Assembly: GCF_040706615.1 (NCBI RefSeq)
Contig: NZ_JAPDRF010000002.1
Span: 62,001 to 126,000 of the forward strand
DNA: 64,000 bases
DNA from: Lentisalinibacter sediminis
GTDB lineage: Bacteria; Pseudomonadota; Gammaproteobacteria; Steroidobacterales; Woeseiaceae
Direction of reading: 5' to 3'
Shown here: piece after piece, positions 52,537 through 60,875 of the stretch
Position numbering within the stretch: position 1 is the stretch's first letter
Layout: every line of letters begins with the position of its first letter
Notes under the pieces: generated by a model
Database searches by the model: none
The model's input: only the letters and a program-made list of their open reading frames with translations
What the model was told of the DNA's origin: nothing
Program-made: the position numbers and the translations under genes

Positions 52537-53454
52537 GTGGCAGAAACCAGGCCGAGTTTGACGAGGGAGATGCTTCCCGCCGTGCCGGCGACGCCGGACC
52601 GGCTGCCGCCCATGCTCTTCCTGGCGGCGCTGTTCCATGCGGTGGTGATTCTGGGTGTCACCTTCGAGGCCGTGCCTCTCGGCAGCAACGAAGCGACGAC
52701 ACTCGAGGTAACGATCGTCGCGGACTCGAACCAGCACGTCGAGCCCAGCGACGATGCGGACTACCTGGCCCAGGCGAACCAGCGCGGCGGCGGCAACACC
52801 ACCGAGCAGGTGCGCCCCGGCGCCCGGCCCCGCTCTGCCGAGGCCCGGCCGTTCCCGGAGGAGATCCCGGGCGAGACACCCGTGGAGTCGGCGCCGGGCG
52901 AGACGGACCCGCGCACGACCGTCGTCTCACGCTCGGCCTCGGACCGCCGCGATTTCGCGCCCGAGGACACGAGCCCTGCCCCGAGCACGGAGCAGACCAC
53001 GGTGCAGGCGGCACCGGCGAGTGATCCCCGCAGCCTGCCACTGCCGGTGGAGGAGCAGGCAAACCTTCTCATCCACGACGACGATCCGCGCCATCTGGTG
53101 ATCAGCGCCGATACCCGGGAATCCCGCATCGCCGGCTACCTGGACCGCTGGAAACGCAAGGTGGAGCGCGTCGGCACCCTGAACTTCCCGGAGCAGGCAC
53201 GCACGCGCGGGATGCAGGGCAGTCCGGTGCTCGAAGTGGCGATCGACGCCGACGGCGAGCTCACCGACATTGTCGTGCGGCGTTCCTCGGGGCACGGGCT
53301 GCTCGATCAGGCGGCGCTGAACATCCTGCGTCGTGCCGCGCCATTCGATCCGTTCCCGGAGGATCTGCGCGAGGATTACGACGAGCTGCGCTTCGCCTAC
53401 CAGTGGCAGTTCAACCAGGACGGCGCCCGCCCGAGAATAGCCACGCGCAGGTAG
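52537..53454 (+). CDS. TonB-family energy transducer
   Basis: This 305-residue protein starts with GTG 52537. One N-terminal membrane segment (MLFLAALFHAVVILGVTF, about 26-43) is followed by a long Pro/Glu/Ser/Thr-rich spacer (about 70-190). A C-terminal TonB-type domain (about 205-300; LNFPEQARTRGMQGSPVLEVAIDADGEL in two parts) completes it. It could energise BtuB at 35013, although no exbB/exbD genes are in the window. The gshB-tonB-yqgE-ruvX order is conserved in pseudomonads. Confidence 0.9.
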   Translation: MAETRPSLTREMLPAVPATPDRLPPMLFLAALFHAVVILGVTFEAVPLGSNEATTLEVTIVADSNQHVEPSDDADYLAQANQRGGGNTTEQVRPGARPRSAEARPFPEEIPGETPVESAPGETDPRTTVVSRSASDRRDFAPEDTSPAPSTEQTTVQAAPASDPRSLPLPVEEQANLLIHDDDPRHLVISADTRESRIAGYLDRWKRKVERVGTLNFPEQARTRGMQGSPVLEVAIDADGELTDIVVRRSSGHGLLDQAALNILRRAAPFDPFPEDLREDYDELRFAYQWQFNQDGARPRIATRR

Positions 53455-53470
53455 GAGGGCCTTCAGGCCC
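53451..53470 (+). repeat. single REP element after the tonB-like gene
   Basis: GTAGGAGGGCCTTCAGGCCC is identical to copies at 55555-55574 and, on the minus strand, 4480-4461 and 1073-1054. It starts within the stop codon region of the tonB-like gene and can form a stem-loop in its mRNA. Confidence 0.88.
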
Positions 53471-53544
53471 GACCACCCCTCCAACCCCGGTCGCCCCCCC
53501 GGCCGCGCTTGTCGATCCCCGCCCGAATGTCGATACTGACGCGC

Positions 53545-54105
53545 ATGAGCGAGCCCAATTACGTCAATCAGCTGCTGATCGCCATGCCCGGCATGCAGGA
53601 CCCGAATTTCGAGACCACGGTCACCCTGATCTGCGAGCACACGGACGAGGGCGCTCTCGGCATCGTCATCAACCGGCCGCTGGACCTGAGGCTCGGCGAC
53701 GTGCTCGCCCAGCTCGAACTCACGGCGCAGGACGAGGAGATCGGTGATACCCGGGTGCTGGCCGGCGGACCCGTGGGGCACGAGCGCGGCTTCGTGCTGC
53801 ATGCCGGCGAGCAGGAATGGGAGGCGACGCTGGAGGTGTCCGACGACATTCGCGTGACCTTCTCACGGGACATCCTCGCCGCCATCGCTGCGGGCATCGG
53901 CCCGACCCGTTCGCTGGTGGCCCTCGGCTACGCGGGCTGGGACGCGGGCCAGCTGGAGTCCGAGATGATGGCCAACGCCTGGCTCAACGTTACGGCCACC
54001 CCGGACATCGTCTTCGAGGTCCCGTTCGATCAGCGCTGGCAGGCGGCGGCCCGGCAGCTGGGCATCGACATCACACGTCTGGCCAGCGATGCCGGACACG
54101 CCTGA
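53545..54105 (+). CDS. YqgE/AlgH family protein
   Basis: This 186-residue cytosolic protein has the family signatures LLIAMPGMQDPNFETTVTLICEH, GALGIVINRPLDL and RVLAGGPVGHERGFVLH. The molecular role is unproven; AlgH influences alginate genes in Pseudomonas. ATG 53545 is used; ATG 53527 would add six residues. Its 3' end overlaps ruvX by 17 bases, as in many gammaproteobacteria. Confidence 0.92.
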   Translation: MSEPNYVNQLLIAMPGMQDPNFETTVTLICEHTDEGALGIVINRPLDLRLGDVLAQLELTAQDEEIGDTRVLAGGPVGHERGFVLHAGEQEWEATLEVSDDIRVTFSRDILAAIAAGIGPTRSLVALGYAGWDAGQLESEMMANAWLNVTATPDIVFEVPFDQRWQAAARQLGIDITRLASDAGHA

Positions 54106-54571
54106 CAGCGCCGGCGCGGCGGACGACGCCGAGACCGTCGAGACTGCCGAACCGGCCGAGACCGTCCTGGCCTTCGACTTCGGGCTGCGGCGCATCGGCG
54201 TGGCCGTGGGCCAGGCCGTCACCCGCAGCGCGACGGCACTGACCACCCTGGCCGCCGTCGGCGGCGAGCCCGACGAGGGTGTGCTGGCCAGGCTCATCGG
54301 CGACTGGCAGCCGGACCGTCTGCTGCTCGGCATGCCGCTGTCCCCGGGTGAGACCTCCGTGCTCGAGGAGCCGCTGAAGCGGTTCCGGCAGCGGCTCGAA
54401 GGCTTCGGCATCCCGGTGGAACTGGTGGACGAGCAGTTCTCCTCCGCAGAGGCCCAGTCACGCCTGACCGGCGAACGGCGCAGCGGTGCGCGCCGCCGGC
54501 GCGTCAGCAAGGCGGATATCGACAGCCTGTCCGCCCGGATTATTGCCGAACAATGGCTGGCCCGCCGGTGA
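54089..54571 (+). CDS. ruvX: Holliday junction resolvase-like RuvX (YqgF)
   Basis: This 160-residue RNase H-fold nuclease homologue processes the 5' end of pre-16S rRNA and may act on Holliday junctions. The first catalytic aspartate is in VLAFDFGLRRIGVAVG, the glutamate in ELVDEQFSSAEA and the last aspartate in SKADIDSLSARII. An extra acidic, alanine-rich N-terminus of about 24 residues precedes the domain. It overlaps yqgE. Confidence 0.93.
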   Translation: MPDTPDSAGAADDAETVETAEPAETVLAFDFGLRRIGVAVGQAVTRSATALTTLAAVGGEPDEGVLARLIGDWQPDRLLLGMPLSPGETSVLEEPLKRFRQRLEGFGIPVELVDEQFSSAEAQSRLTGERRSGARRRRVSKADIDSLSARIIAEQWLARR

Positions 54572-54614
54572 GCGGGCCGGCGCCTGCCCGCGAGGTGGTA
54601 GAATCCGCGGCGCG

Positions 54615-55550
54615 ATGAACACCGAGAGCGAAACCGCCGCCACGACGCAGGGCACGCGCGACGATCACCGCGACCGCGCCCACCGGGGCACCCTCTTCGT
54701 GGAGGATGCCGAGGTGCTGGAGGTGCGGCACTATCCGGGCGAGCAGTTCATCATGCGCCTGCGCTCGCCGAAGTGCGCCGCCCATGCCCTTCCCGGCAGC
54801 TTCGCCCACGTCACCTGCGACGAGTCCCTGCCGATGCGCCGGCCGCTCTCCATCATGCGCGCGGACGCCACGGAGGGCTGGATCGAATTCCTCTACAAGA
54901 TCGTCGGCGACGGCCTGCGCCTGCTGAGCCGGCGTCGACCCGGCGACCGCGTCAGCGTGCTCGGCCCCATCGGCCGCCCTTTCCATCCGGACCCGGTCCG
55001 CCCGCGCGCGCTGCTCGTCGGCGGCGGCGTCGGCATACCGCCGATGGTCTTCCTCGCAGAGGCGCTGAAGGCGGACCGCGCGCACGACTGGGAGCCGCTG
55101 GTGCTGATGGGCTCGGAGATACCGTTCCCCTTCGAACTGGCTCGGGCAACCGCGGACGTACCCGGCATCGCGGCGGACGTCTGCTCCGTCATGCCCCTGC
55201 TGGAAGACCGCGGCGTGCCGTCACGGCTCGCGAGCGGCTCGGGCTTCGAGGGTTGCTACCGGGGTTTCGTGACCGAACTCGCCGGCGAATGGCTGGAGAG
55301 CCTGGACGAGTCGGCACTGGCCGGGGTGGAGATGTTCGCCTGCGGACCGACGCCGATGCTCGCGGCCGCGGCCCGCGTCGCCCGCCGCTACGGCATCCCC
55401 TGCCAGGTCTCGCTGGAGGAGTACATGGCCTGCGCCGTCGGCGGCTGCGCCGGCTGCGCCGTGCGGGTGGAGACAGCGGAGGGGCCGGCGATGAAGCGCG
55501 TGTGCGTGGACGGCCCGGTCTTCGACGCCAACGCCGTCTTCCCCGCGTAA
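54615..55550 (+). CDS. PyrK-like dihydroorotate dehydrogenase electron transfer subunit
   Basis: This 311-residue flavoprotein of the ferredoxin-reductase family has the FAD site in MRRPLSIMRA, a nucleotide site LLVGGGVGIPPMVFLAEAL and a C-terminal 2Fe-2S ligand set (MACAVGGCAGCAVRV, then VCVDG). The layout matches PyrK, which passes electrons from a PyrD flavin to NAD. In relatives this position is followed by pyrR, pyrB and pyrC; here the next 350 bases hold no gene, so the partner must be elsewhere. Confidence 0.85.
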   Translation: MNTESETAATTQGTRDDHRDRAHRGTLFVEDAEVLEVRHYPGEQFIMRLRSPKCAAHALPGSFAHVTCDESLPMRRPLSIMRADATEGWIEFLYKIVGDGLRLLSRRRPGDRVSVLGPIGRPFHPDPVRPRALLVGGGVGIPPMVFLAEALKADRAHDWEPLVLMGSEIPFPFELARATADVPGIAADVCSVMPLLEDRGVPSRLASGSGFEGCYRGFVTELAGEWLESLDESALAGVEMFACGPTPMLAAAARVARRYGIPCQVSLEEYMACAVGGCAGCAVRVETAEGPAMKRVCVDGPVFDANAVFPA

Positions 55551-55554
55551 CTGT

Positions 55555-55574
55555 GTAGGAGGGCCTTCAGGCCC
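55555..55574 (+). repeat. single REP element after the pyrK-like gene
   Basis: GTAGGAGGGCCTTCAGGCCC begins five bases after the stop of the PyrK-like gene and can form a hairpin. The sequence is the same as the copy at 53451-53470. Confidence 0.88.
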
Positions 55575-55589
55575 GATCCGCCTTTCTCT

Positions 55590-55765
55590 TGGTGTTGGCC
55601 CGACATCGGCTGGGTAAGGGTGGCGGGGACGCTCGGTCGGACGTCCTGTCCTCCTTCGCTTCGGCCAGACCTCCTTCCCGCCGTCATGGCTCCAGTCGGC
55701 CCGGACGACCCCGCCACCCTTACCCACCCGCTGACCGGCCCGTAGCCGATAGGCCGGGCACCAGT
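55590..55765. repeat. long imperfect inverted repeat
   Basis: The core is an 18-bp perfect inverted repeat, TGGGTAAGGGTGGCGGGG (55611-55628) against CCCCGCCACCCTTACCCA (55709-55726). It is flanked by ATCGGC.../...GCCGAT and GGTGTTGGCCC/GGCCGGGCACC partial pairings. The whole could fold into a branched structure of about 170 nt. No ORF or transposase is inside. It may be a MITE-like element or a structured RNA. Confidence 0.75.
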
Positions 55766-55810
55766 CAGCAGGCGTTGCTGTTGGGCAGCGCCTTCACGCC
55801 ACCGCGAGGC

Positions 55811-55882
55811 GGCCGTCATGCGGGGGCATCCATCTTGCTCCCGACAAAAGGTCACGGCGATGGATACCCCCGCCGGACGGCC
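55811..55882. repeat. second inverted repeat before the third pilT-family gene end
   Basis: GGCCGTCATGCGGGGGCATC plus CATC (55811-55834) pairs with 55859-55882 with few mismatches around a 24-base centre. There is no T-run, so it is not a standard intrinsic terminator. With the REP element and the long inverted repeat it fills the gene-free stretch 55551-55897 between the converging pyrK-like and pilT-family genes. Confidence 0.7.
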
Positions 55883-55897
55883 ATGAAAGAAAGGCAA

Positions 55898-56953
55898 TCA
55901 GCCGAAGTTGATCTTCGCTTCCAGGTTGCTGCGGGAATCCGCGTTGGCGAGCGCCTCTTCCAGCGTGATGCGCCCGTCCCGGTAGAGCTTCAGCAGCGCC
56001 TCGTCGTAAGTCTGCATGCCCCGCTCGTTGGAGTCCTTTACGGCCTCCTTCACCGCGGAGATGTCGCCCTTCATGATCAGTTCCGCGATGTGCGGCGAGT
56101 TCAGCATCACCTCCACGGCTGCCACGCGCTTGCCCTCCCGGTCGCGCACCAGGCGCTGGGAGATGATGGCGCGCAGGTAGTGGGAGAGATCCATGAACAC
56201 CTGGTTGTGCTGCTCCATCGGGAACATGTTGATGATGCGGTCGAGCGTCTCCGGTGCGTTGTTCGAGTGCAGCGTGGCGATGGCCAGCTGCCCGGTGCCG
56301 GCGAGGTCGAGCGCCGCCTGCATCGATTCCCGGTCACGGATCTCGCCGATCAGCACCACGTCGGGTGCCGCCCGCATGGCGCTCTTCAGGGCGCGGGCGT
56401 AGGAGATGGTGTCCATGCCCACTTCCCGCTGATTGACGATGGACTTCTTGTTGGGGTGGAGGAACTCGATCGGGTCCTCGATGGTGATGATGTGTGACGA
56501 GGTGTTCTCGTTGCGGTGATTCACCATGGCCGCCAGCGTCGTCGACTTGCCGCTGCCGGTGGCGCCCACCATGAGGATCAGGCCGCGCTTCAGCATGACC
56601 AGATCCTCCAGGACGTCCGGCAGCTCGAGCTGCTCGAAGGTCGGCAGATCGGCCGTGATGAAGCGCAGCACCATGCCGACGTTGCCCCGCTGCTGGAACA
56701 CGTTGACGCGAAAGCGCCCCACACCGGGCTCGGAAAGGGCGAAATCGATCTCCATCTCGCGGGAGAAGACCTCGAGCTGCTCCTCGTTCATCAGCTCCAG
56801 AGCGGCCTGCTTCACCATCTTCGGCGTCAGCTCGAGCTTGTTCACCGGTCGGATCTTGCCCTCGATCTTGATCTTGACCGGCGCATAGGAAGTGAAGAAG
56901 AGGTCCGAGGCCCTCTTCTCCGCCATCAGCTTGAACAGCGGTTTGACGTTCAT
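55898..56953 (-). CDS. PilT/PilU-family ATPase, third paralogue
   Basis: This 351-residue secretion-type ATPase has Walker A VGATGSGKSTT (about 129-139), the Asp box ITIEDPIEF, Walker B-region VVLIGEIRDRE and the His box in IATLHSNNAPETLDRI. It resembles PilU in GVGRFRVNVFQQRGNVG but lacks the C-terminal extension of PilU. It is the last gene of a three-gene row after pilT and pilU. It probably modulates pilus retraction. A name such as pilU2 would be guesswork. Confidence 0.88.
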   Translation of the reverse strand: MNVKPLFKLMAEKRASDLFFTSYAPVKIKIEGKIRPVNKLELTPKMVKQAALELMNEEQLEVFSREMEIDFALSEPGVGRFRVNVFQQRGNVGMVLRFITADLPTFEQLELPDVLEDLVMLKRGLILMVGATGSGKSTTLAAMVNHRNENTSSHIITIEDPIEFLHPNKKSIVNQREVGMDTISYARALKSAMRAAPDVVLIGEIRDRESMQAALDLAGTGQLAIATLHSNNAPETLDRIINMFPMEQHNQVFMDLSHYLRAIISQRLVRDREGKRVAAVEVMLNSPHIAELIMKGDISAVKEAVKDSNERGMQTYDEALLKLYRDGRITLEEALANADSRSNLEAKINFG

Positions 56954-56993
56954 GGGTTAGCGCCCGTTGACACTGACCGGTGCAGGGACACCG

Positions 56994-58151
56994 TCAGAAG
57001 TGCTTGGCGGTGTCCTCCTCCATGATGCGCAGGCTGGTCGACTGCTGGTCCGCCAGCGCCGTCTCGCGCTTGCTCTCCAGCTTGATCTTCAGCCGCAGCT
57101 CGTTGCGCGAATCCGCGTTGCGCATGGCCTCCTCGTAGGAGATGTGCCCTTCCTCGTACAGGGCGAACAGCGCCTGGTCGAAGGTCTGCATGCCGAGCCG
57201 CGTGGATTTGCCCATGATCTCCTTGATCTGCGCCACCTCGCCCTTGAAGATCAGGTCCGCGATCAGCGGCGAACTCAGCATGATCTCCATGGCCGCGATG
57301 CGACCCACCCCGCTCTCGCGCGGGATCAGCCGCTGGGAGATGAGTGCCTTCACGTTCAGCGACAGATCCATCAGCAGCTGGGACCGGCGCTCTTCCGGGA
57401 AGAAGTTGATGATGCGGTCCAGCGCCTGGTTGGCGCTGTTCGCGTGCAGGGTCGCCAGACACAGGTGGCCGGTCTCGGCGAACTGGATGCCGTATTCCAT
57501 CGTCTCCCGGTCGCGGATCTCGCCGATCAGGATGACGTCCGGCGCCTGGCGCAGCGTGTTCTTGAGTGCCATGTGCCAGCTCTCGGTGTCGACGCCGACC
57601 TCGCGCTGGGTGACCACGGAGCCCCGGTGGGGATGCACGAACTCCACCGGATCCTCGATGGTGATGATGTGGCCGCGGGAGTGCTCGTTGCGGTGGCCGA
57701 TCATGGTCGCGAGCGTGGTCGACTTACCCGACCCGGTACCGCCGACGACGATCACCAGACCGCGCTTGTTCATCACCACGTCCTTCAGGATGGGCGGCAG
57801 CTCCATCTCGTCGAAGGTAGGGATCTTGGTGGTGATCGTACGCATCACCGCGCCCACGTGCCCCTGCTGCACGAATGCGCTGACACGGAAGCGGCCGATG
57901 CCCTGGGGGTTGATGGCGAAGTTGCACTCCTTGGTGGCGTCGAACTCCTTGGCCTGCTTGTCGTTCATGATGGAGCGCACGATGATCGACGTCTGCTCCG
58001 CGGACAACGGCTGCTCCGTCGCCCGATGCACCTCGCCGTCGATCTTGATCGCCGGCGGGAAGCCCGTGGTGATGAAGAGATCCGAACCCTTCTTCTCCAC
58101 CAGCTTCTTCAGAAGATTCTGCGTCAGTCGTACTGCCTGTTCCCGATCCAT
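56994..58151 (-). CDS. pilU: pilus retraction ATPase PilU
   Basis: This 385-residue ATPase closely follows P. aeruginosa PilU in length and motifs: SDLFITTGFPPAIKIDGEV, Walker A VGGTGSGKSTT, ITIEDPVEFVHPHRGSVVTQREVG (in two parts), LIGEIRDRETMEYGI and ATLHANSANQALDRIINFFP. It also has the PilU-type C-terminal extension (about 350-385). PilU works with PilT for forceful retraction. It starts 33 bases after pilT. Confidence 0.93.
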   Translation of the reverse strand: MDREQAVRLTQNLLKKLVEKKGSDLFITTGFPPAIKIDGEVHRATEQPLSAEQTSIIVRSIMNDKQAKEFDATKECNFAINPQGIGRFRVSAFVQQGHVGAVMRTITTKIPTFDEMELPPILKDVVMNKRGLVIVVGGTGSGKSTTLATMIGHRNEHSRGHIITIEDPVEFVHPHRGSVVTQREVGVDTESWHMALKNTLRQAPDVILIGEIRDRETMEYGIQFAETGHLCLATLHANSANQALDRIINFFPEERRSQLLMDLSLNVKALISQRLIPRESGVGRIAAMEIMLSSPLIADLIFKGEVAQIKEIMGKSTRLGMQTFDQALFALYEEGHISYEEAMRNADSRNELRLKIKLESKRETALADQQSTSLRIMEEDTAKHF

Positions 58152-58184
58152 ATCCGCCCCCGGGCCGCGTCAGAGCACTGCGGC

Positions 58185-59225
58185 CTAGAAATTCTCCTTG
58201 TTGACCGCCTTGAAGCGGGCCTCTTCCTTGGTGATCTGGCCCTTCTGCATGAGCTCGGCCAGGTTCTGATCCAGTGTGTGCATGCCGGCACCCTGCCCGG
58301 TCTGGATGGCCGAGTACATCTGCGCCACCTTGCCCTCGCGGATGAGGTTACGGATGGCCGGCGTGCCGATCATGATCTCGTGGGCTGCCACGCGGCCGCC
58401 GCCGATCTTCTTCAGCAGTGTCTGGGAGATCACCGCCTTCAGCGACTCCGACAGCATCGCACGCACCATCTCTTTCTCCGCGGCCGGGAACACGTCGACG
58501 ACACGGTCGATGGTCTTGGCAGCGGAACTCGTATGCAGCGTGCCGAACACCAGGTGGCCGGTTTCGGCCGCGGTCAGCGCGAGACGGATGGTCTCCAGGT
58601 CGCGCAGTTCGCCCACCAGTATCACGTCCGGGTCCTCGCGCAGCGCGGAACGCAGCGCCTCCGAGAAGCCGAGCGTGTCGCGATGCACCTCGCGCTGGTT
58701 GATGAGCGACTTCTTGCTCTCGTGCACGAACTCGATCGGGTCCTCGATGGTGAGGATGTGATCGGGCTTGTTGTCGTTGATGTAATCCACCATCGCGGCA
58801 AGCGTCGTCGACTTACCCGAACCGGTCGGGCCCGTCACCAGGCAGATGCCGCGGGGCTGCATCGCGATGTCCTTGAAGATCGCCGGCGCACCCAGGTCGT
58901 CCAGCGTCAGGATCTCCGAGGGAATGATCCGGAATACGGCGCCGGACCCACGCATCTGGTTGTAGGCGTTGACACGGAAGCGGGCGAGCTTCGGGATCTC
59001 GAAGGAGAAGTCGGTCTCGAAGTACTCCTCGTAAGCCTTACGCTGCTTGTCATTCATGATGTCGTACACCATGCTGTTGACTTCCTTGTGCGTAAGGGCG
59101 GGCATATTGATCCGCTTGATGTCGCCATCGACCCGGATCATGGGCGGGACGCCTGCCGACAGGTGCAGGTCGGAGGCCTTGTTCTTCACCGTGAACGACA
59201 GGAGCTGCGCGATATCGACGGCCAT
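58185..59225 (-). CDS. pilT: pilus retraction ATPase PilT
   Basis: This 346-residue hexameric motor disassembles pilin fibres at the inner membrane. Features are the N-terminal ASDLHLSAGVPPMIRVDGDI, Walker A TGPTGSGKSTT (about 130-140), ITIEDPIEFVHESKKSLINQREV (Asp box, in two parts), VGELRDLETIRLAL and FGTLHTSSAAKTIDRVVDVF. The AIRNLIREGK motif near the C-terminus is typical of PilT. It is divergent from yggS, as in Pseudomonas. Confidence 0.96.
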   Translation of the reverse strand: MAVDIAQLLSFTVKNKASDLHLSAGVPPMIRVDGDIKRINMPALTHKEVNSMVYDIMNDKQRKAYEEYFETDFSFEIPKLARFRVNAYNQMRGSGAVFRIIPSEILTLDDLGAPAIFKDIAMQPRGICLVTGPTGSGKSTTLAAMVDYINDNKPDHILTIEDPIEFVHESKKSLINQREVHRDTLGFSEALRSALREDPDVILVGELRDLETIRLALTAAETGHLVFGTLHTSSAAKTIDRVVDVFPAAEKEMVRAMLSESLKAVISQTLLKKIGGGRVAAHEIMIGTPAIRNLIREGKVAQMYSAIQTGQGAGMHTLDQNLAELMQKGQITKEEARFKAVNKENF

Positions 59226-59243
59226 GCGTATCCCTTGCTTGCA

Positions 59244-59277
59244 GGTGTCCAGACACCCGGATTTACCATAAATCCGG
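59244..59277. promoter_or_regulatory. two adjacent palindromes between pilT and yggS
   Basis: GGTGTC-CA-GACACC (59244-59257) is followed directly by CCGGATTTA-CCA-TAAATCCGG (59257-59277). Both are perfect dyads in the short divergent promoter region. They could be operators or hairpins in the pilT leader. No known regulator consensus fits well enough to name. Confidence 0.5.
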
Positions 59278-59311
59278 ATGGGCTAGTATAGCGGAGCAAT
59301 CGGAAATTAAC

Positions 59312-60004
59312 GTGATTGGAGTCACGGAAAACCTCCGGAAAATCAATGAATCCATCGCTTCCATCGCCCGTTCGGCAGGTCGCGATCCGGCCGCGGTGAC
59401 GCTGGTGGCGGTATCCAAGCGTCAACCGCCGGGACGGGTGCGCGAGGCGGTGGCGGCCGGGCAGCGCCATTTCGGCGAAAACACGCTGCAGGGGGCGCTC
59501 GCGCACATGGAGGCCCTCGGCGACACGGATCTGGTCTGGCATTTCATCGGTGCCGTCCAGTCCAACAAGACCCGGCCGATCGCCGAGCGATTCGACTGGG
59601 TGCACACGATCGAACGGGAGAAAATCGCCCGGCGCCTGAGCGAGGCACGTCCGCAGGAGGCGCCGCCGCTGGACGTCTGTATCCAGGTCAACGTCGACGA
59701 CGAGGCGTCGAAGAGCGGCTGCGCGCCGGAGGAGGCGGGGCCGCTGGCGGACCTGGTGGGCGAACTGCCCCGCCTGCGGCTGCGCGGGCTGATGTGCATA
59801 CCGGCGCCGGCCGAGGGGCTGGCGGCCCAGCGCCGGCCATTCGCCCGGCTGCGCGGCATACTCGAGGAGCTGAACGCCCGCGGACATCGGCTGGATACGC
59901 TGTCCATGGGCATGTCCGCCGATCTCGAGGCGGCCATACTGGAGGGGGCGACGCTGGTCCGGGTGGGCACCGACGTATTCGGGCCGCGCCCGGCGGACGG
60001 CTGA
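59312..60004 (+). CDS. PLP homeostasis protein YggS
   Basis: This 230-residue PLP-binding protein of the YggS/PROSC family has the lysine in VAVSKRQPPGRV, HFGENTLQGALAHM, WHFIGAVQSNKTRPI and the C-terminal LSMGMSADLEAAI. It starts with GTG 59312. It keeps vitamin B6 and amino acid pools balanced and often precedes proC, as here. Confidence 0.94.
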   Translation: MIGVTENLRKINESIASIARSAGRDPAAVTLVAVSKRQPPGRVREAVAAGQRHFGENTLQGALAHMEALGDTDLVWHFIGAVQSNKTRPIAERFDWVHTIEREKIARRLSEARPQEAPPLDVCIQVNVDDEASKSGCAPEEAGPLADLVGELPRLRLRGLMCIPAPAEGLAAQRRPFARLRGILEELNARGHRLDTLSMGMSADLEAAILEGATLVRVGTDVFGPRPADG

Positions 60005-60014
60005 CGAGGTCACT

Positions 60015-60842
60015 ATGAGCGAACCGGTCATCGGCTTCATCGGCGGCGGCAACATGGCCACCGCCATCATCCGCGGCCTGCTGGCCAGGGGTGTGGAAGC
60101 TGAACGTATCGCGGTCGCCGACCCCAGCGCGGAGCGGCGCAACGCGCTGGCGGCGCTGCTGCCCGGCGGACGGGTGAGCGCGGACAACAGCGACGTGGCC
60201 GCCGCGGCGGACGTGCTCGTGCTGGCGGTGAAGCCGCAGATGATGGCCGACGTGCTGCCACCGCTGGCCGCGACCGTGCAGGCCTCGGCGCCGCTGGTCG
60301 TCTCGATTGCGGCGGGTATACGCAGCGCCGATATCGACGACTGGCTCGGCGGCGGACTCGCCGTTGTGCGCTGCATGCCGAATCAGCCGGCGCTGGTCGG
60401 CGAGGGCATGACCGTGCTCTATGCCAACCGACGTGCCCGGCCCGGCCGGGACCGCGCCGAGGCCGTGCTGTCGGCCGCCGGTCCGACGCTCTGGGTGGAC
60501 GAGGAATCGATGATCGATGCCGCAACGGCGATCTCCGGCAGCGGCCCCGCCTATTTCTTCTACCTGCTGGAGGCGCTCATCGCCACGGCCACCGAATTCG
60601 GCTTCACGCCGGAGCAGGCACGCCGCCTGGCGGTGCAGACGGCGAAGGGCGCCGCCGCCACGGCAGAGAGCGAGGCCGACGAGCCGGCCGTGCTGCGCGA
60701 GCGCGTTACATCGCCGGGCGGGACCACGGCGGCTGCGTTCGCCGTCCTCGAGGAGGCAGACGTTCGTGCTATCTTTAGGCGCGCCATTCATGCCGCGCGG
60801 CAACGGGCCGGCGAGCTCGCCGGAGATGCCGCGACGGACTGA
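60015..60842 (+). CDS. proC: pyrroline-5-carboxylate reductase
   Basis: This 275-residue enzyme carries out the last step of proline synthesis. It has an N-terminal NADPH fold (IGFIGGGNMATAIIRGLLARG), AVKPQMMADVLPPL, and the C-terminal dimer domain with AISGSGPAYFFYLLEAL and VTSPGGTTAAA. It starts 10 bases after yggS. Confidence 0.96.
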   Translation: MSEPVIGFIGGGNMATAIIRGLLARGVEAERIAVADPSAERRNALAALLPGGRVSADNSDVAAAADVLVLAVKPQMMADVLPPLAATVQASAPLVVSIAAGIRSADIDDWLGGGLAVVRCMPNQPALVGEGMTVLYANRRARPGRDRAEAVLSAAGPTLWVDEESMIDAATAISGSGPAYFFYLLEALIATATEFGFTPEQARRLAVQTAKGAAATAESEADEPAVLRERVTSPGGTTAAAFAVLEEADVRAIFRRAIHAARQRAGELAGDAATD

Positions 60843-60875
60843 GTCCCGCCGGACGCGACCGCATGGAGTGAGAGC

